DNA of 6,753 nt from an uncultured Gemmatimonadota bacterium. Lineage in GTDB: Bacteria > Gemmatimonadota > Gemmatimonadetes > Gemmatimonadales > Gemmatimonadaceae. A model generated the notes under the pieces. It searched no databases, was not told the origin of the DNA, and worked only from the letters and a program-made list of their open reading frames with translations. Each line of letters starts with the position of its first letter. Within the stretch, counting starts at the first letter, position 1. The DNA lies in contig CAITQY010000018.1 in the NCBI GenBank assembly GCA_903894655.1, forward strand, positions 1 to 6,753, read 5' to 3'. Both the position numbers and the translations under genes were made by a program. Shown in pieces: positions 5,768 through 6,753 of the stretch.

Positions 5768-5772
5768 ACGGA

Positions 5773-5801
5773 AGTGTACTGTGTCACGTGACACATGTCA
5801 A
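5773..5801 (-). promoter_or_regulatory. higBA promoter, strong sigma70-type, leaderless
   Basis: The minus strand has a perfect -35 TTGACA (5801-5796), exactly 17 bp, then -10 TACACT (5778-5773). Five nucleotides later comes the GTG start of higB at 5767, so transcription should begin at or beside the start codon. No Shine-Dalgarno is present. This is the clearest promoter in the window. Confidence 0.8.
5780..5795. promoter_or_regulatory. higBA operator: perfect 16-bp palindrome in the promoter spacer
   Basis: TGTGTCACGTGACACA is fully self-complementary and occupies 16 of the 17 bp between the -35 and -10 hexamers. HigA dimers are known to bind palindromes in their own promoters, so this is the expected autoregulatory site. 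Binding here would block RNA polymerase directly. Confidence 0.75.
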
Positions 5802-5814
5802 CTCAAAGCTAGCG

Positions 5815-5822
5815 GCATAACG
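5815..5822. repeat. Right member of the 8-bp inverted repeat flanking higBA
   Basis: GCATAACG, the exact reverse complement of 5153-5160. It lies 14 bp upstream of the higBA -35. Read on the minus strand it is GGGCGTTATGCC, which has the look of a GTT-core integron recombination site, though the 7-bp core does not fit the strict GTTRRRY consensus. Confidence 0.45.
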
Positions 5823-5933
5823 CCCATTCGCCTGCATACGATCCCTGCATGGCGGACGCTACGCAGGCACTTCGCCGCAGCAGAGCAAGACGGTGCGATC
5901 CGGCACACACCGCCGTCGCCCACCACCGCACGC
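5823..5933. other. Spacer after the alcohol dehydrogenase gene with imperfect hairpin
   Basis: No gene is seen. GCCTGCATA (5830-5838) and TACGCAGGC (5860-5868) form a 9-bp inverted repeat with one mismatch and a 21-nt loop. CCTGCAT is also directly repeated at 5831-5837 and 5844-5850. The hairpin lies 65 nt beyond the dehydrogenase stop and has no T-run, so it is a poor intrinsic terminator. It could be part of a recombination site or simple spacer. Confidence 0.35.
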
Positions 5934-6753
5934 TTACCCCGGCACGATCAGCGCCTTCACCACCTCGCGATTGGCCACCGCCGCGAGCGCCGCGTTGGCC
6001 TCCTCCAGCGAAAAGCGACGCGACACGGCGTCGAGCCACGGCAGCTGCCCACCTTGATGCGCCAGCAGCTGCACCGACCGGTGAAAGTGCGAGTAGTCGC
6101 ACCCCCAGCAGCCGCGGATTTCTACGTGCTTCCGGTTGATCTGCCAATGCGGATTGATCGCCACGGGCCCGGCGTCGGTGTACTGCCCCGCCACCACCAC
6201 CACGCCGCCGTCGCGCACGAGATCGAGCGCCTGCCCCACCGCCCGCGCATCGCCGGCCACTTCGATCACCACGTCCACCCCACGCCCGTCGTTGGCGGCC
6301 CGTACCGCCGCCACGCGATCCTCATGCGGTAGATCGAGCGAAATTGCCGCGGTCGCCCCCATGCGCCGCGCAAAGTCCAACCGCGCATCCGGTCCGCCCA
6401 CCGCGATCACCGACTGCGCACCGGCCAACGCCGACAGCGCGATCGCCGCCTGCCCCACCGGCCCCACCCCCAGCACCGCCACCGTAGAACCCAGCCGCAC
6501 CCCCCCGCGCTCCACCGCATGCGTGGCCGTTACCAGCCCGCAGCCACCGGCGATGAACTGTGCCGGATCCACCGACGGCGGCAGCCGCAGCAGCTTCACC
6601 CCCGGCTTCATCCAGATGTGGTCCGCCCATCCCCCCAGCGGGCCGTCGGCCACCCCATACGAAATGCCATACACTTTGCGGTGCGGGCAGCGCGTGGTCT
6701 GCTTCGTGACCAGACACTCGTAGCAGGCACCACAGGTGCCGTGCACATCGAGA
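5934..6753 (-). CDS. Zinc-dependent alcohol dehydrogenase, MDR family, 5' end outside window
   Basis: About 272 C-terminal residues are visible, ending at TAA 5936-5934; the frame is open to the right edge. It is a medium-chain dehydrogenase/reductase that would oxidise an alcohol or reduce the carbonyl using NAD(P). Near the visible start is the structural-zinc lobe CGACYECLVTKQTTRC, with four Cys spaced x2, x2, x8 (the usual last gap is x7). GGCGLVTATHA carries the Cys that normally serves as the third catalytic zinc ligand; the first two ligands lie off the window. The Rossmann fingerprint is GVGPVG in VAVLGVGPVGQAA. The end of the next strand reads AVGGPDARL, lacking the Asp usually found there in NAD-preferring members, so cofactor preference is uncertain. 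The C-terminal FSLEEANAALAAV...VVKALIVPG is typical. An internal GTG at 6746 is not the start, because the conserved GroES-like domain extends upstream. Substrate unknown. Confidence 0.9.
   Translation of the reverse strand, partial: LDVHGTCGACYECLVTKQTTRCPHRKVYGISYGVADGPLGGWADHIWMKPGVKLLRLPPSVDPAQFIAGGCGLVTATHAVERGGVRLGSTVAVLGVGPVGQAAIALSALAGAQSVIAVGGPDARLDFARRMGATAAISLDLPHEDRVAAVRAANDGRGVDVVIEVAGDARAVGQALDLVRDGGVVVVAGQYTDAGPVAINPHWQINRKHVEIRGCWGCDYSHFHRSVQLLAHQGGQLPWLDAVSRRFSLEEANAALAAVANREVVKALIVPG

Noticed and set aside
5768..5794. A longer HigB starting at GTG 5794.
   Set aside because: The nine extra codons include the palindromic operator and the -10, and lie upstream of the predicted transcription start. 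Homologues start at the V/M-I-K position.
5815..5933. A complete integron attC site beside higBA.
   Set aside because: Only one GTT-type core and an imperfect hairpin are seen. No matching AAC core at the right spacing and no integrase gene are in the window.
1..6753. CRISPR arrays, tRNA or rRNA genes, insertion sequences, origins.
   Set aside because: No spaced direct-repeat array, no tRNA-like T-loop with acceptor pairing, no rRNA segments and no transposase motifs were found on either strand by eye.

Overview
This is a GC-rich (clearly above 60 %) bacterial chromosomal segment. All intact genes lie on the minus strand, so transcription runs from high to low coordinates. The taxon cannot be fixed from the sequence. 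A Gemmatimonadota-like or other high-GC environmental bacterium is my best guess, from the GC content, a signal peptide ending in ...PAQQ, the family mix, and first genes that look leaderless. That is inference only.

Layout, in transcription order. (1) 6753-5934: 3' part of a zinc-dependent MDR alcohol dehydrogenase gene whose 5' end is outside the window. (2) 5801-5155: a compact higB-higA toxin-antitoxin module. Its promoter has a perfect 16-bp palindrome filling the -35/-10 spacer. (3) 5124-4876, plus strand: an orphan fragment of a YtcJ-like amidohydrolase, the only plus-strand coding remnant. The toxin-antitoxin module abuts its broken 3' end. (4) 4763-3837: a secreted DUF6528-type beta-propeller protein. 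(5) 3836-3710: a hairpin-rich spacer with a 13-bp tandem duplication. (6) 3709-862: a two-gene operon with its own promoter and candidate operator. It encodes an FAD-linked D-lactate / D-2-hydroxyacid dehydrogenase, translationally coupled by an ATGA overlap to a 461-residue protein that I cannot assign by name. (7) 766-1: an exported DUF1028 (Ntn-hydrolase fold) protein running off the left edge.

The most interesting part is the dehydrogenase/461-aa pair. The second protein shows VOC-fold-like repeats. Its C-terminal half follows the layout of 4-hydroxyphenylpyruvate dioxygenase, with candidate metal ligands His254/255, His352 and Glu446. A flavoenzyme that turns a D-2-hydroxy acid into a 2-oxo acid, coupled to a 2-oxo-acid dioxygenase, would make a two-step oxidative pathway. 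This is a hypothesis, not a demonstrated function.

A second theme is initiation signals. The first genes of two units (the dehydrogenase and higB) have TAnACT -10 elements ending 6-7 nt before the start codon, which predicts leaderless mRNAs. The second genes (the 461-aa gene and higA) have Shine-Dalgarno sequences. Both promoters carry a palindrome in the spacer.
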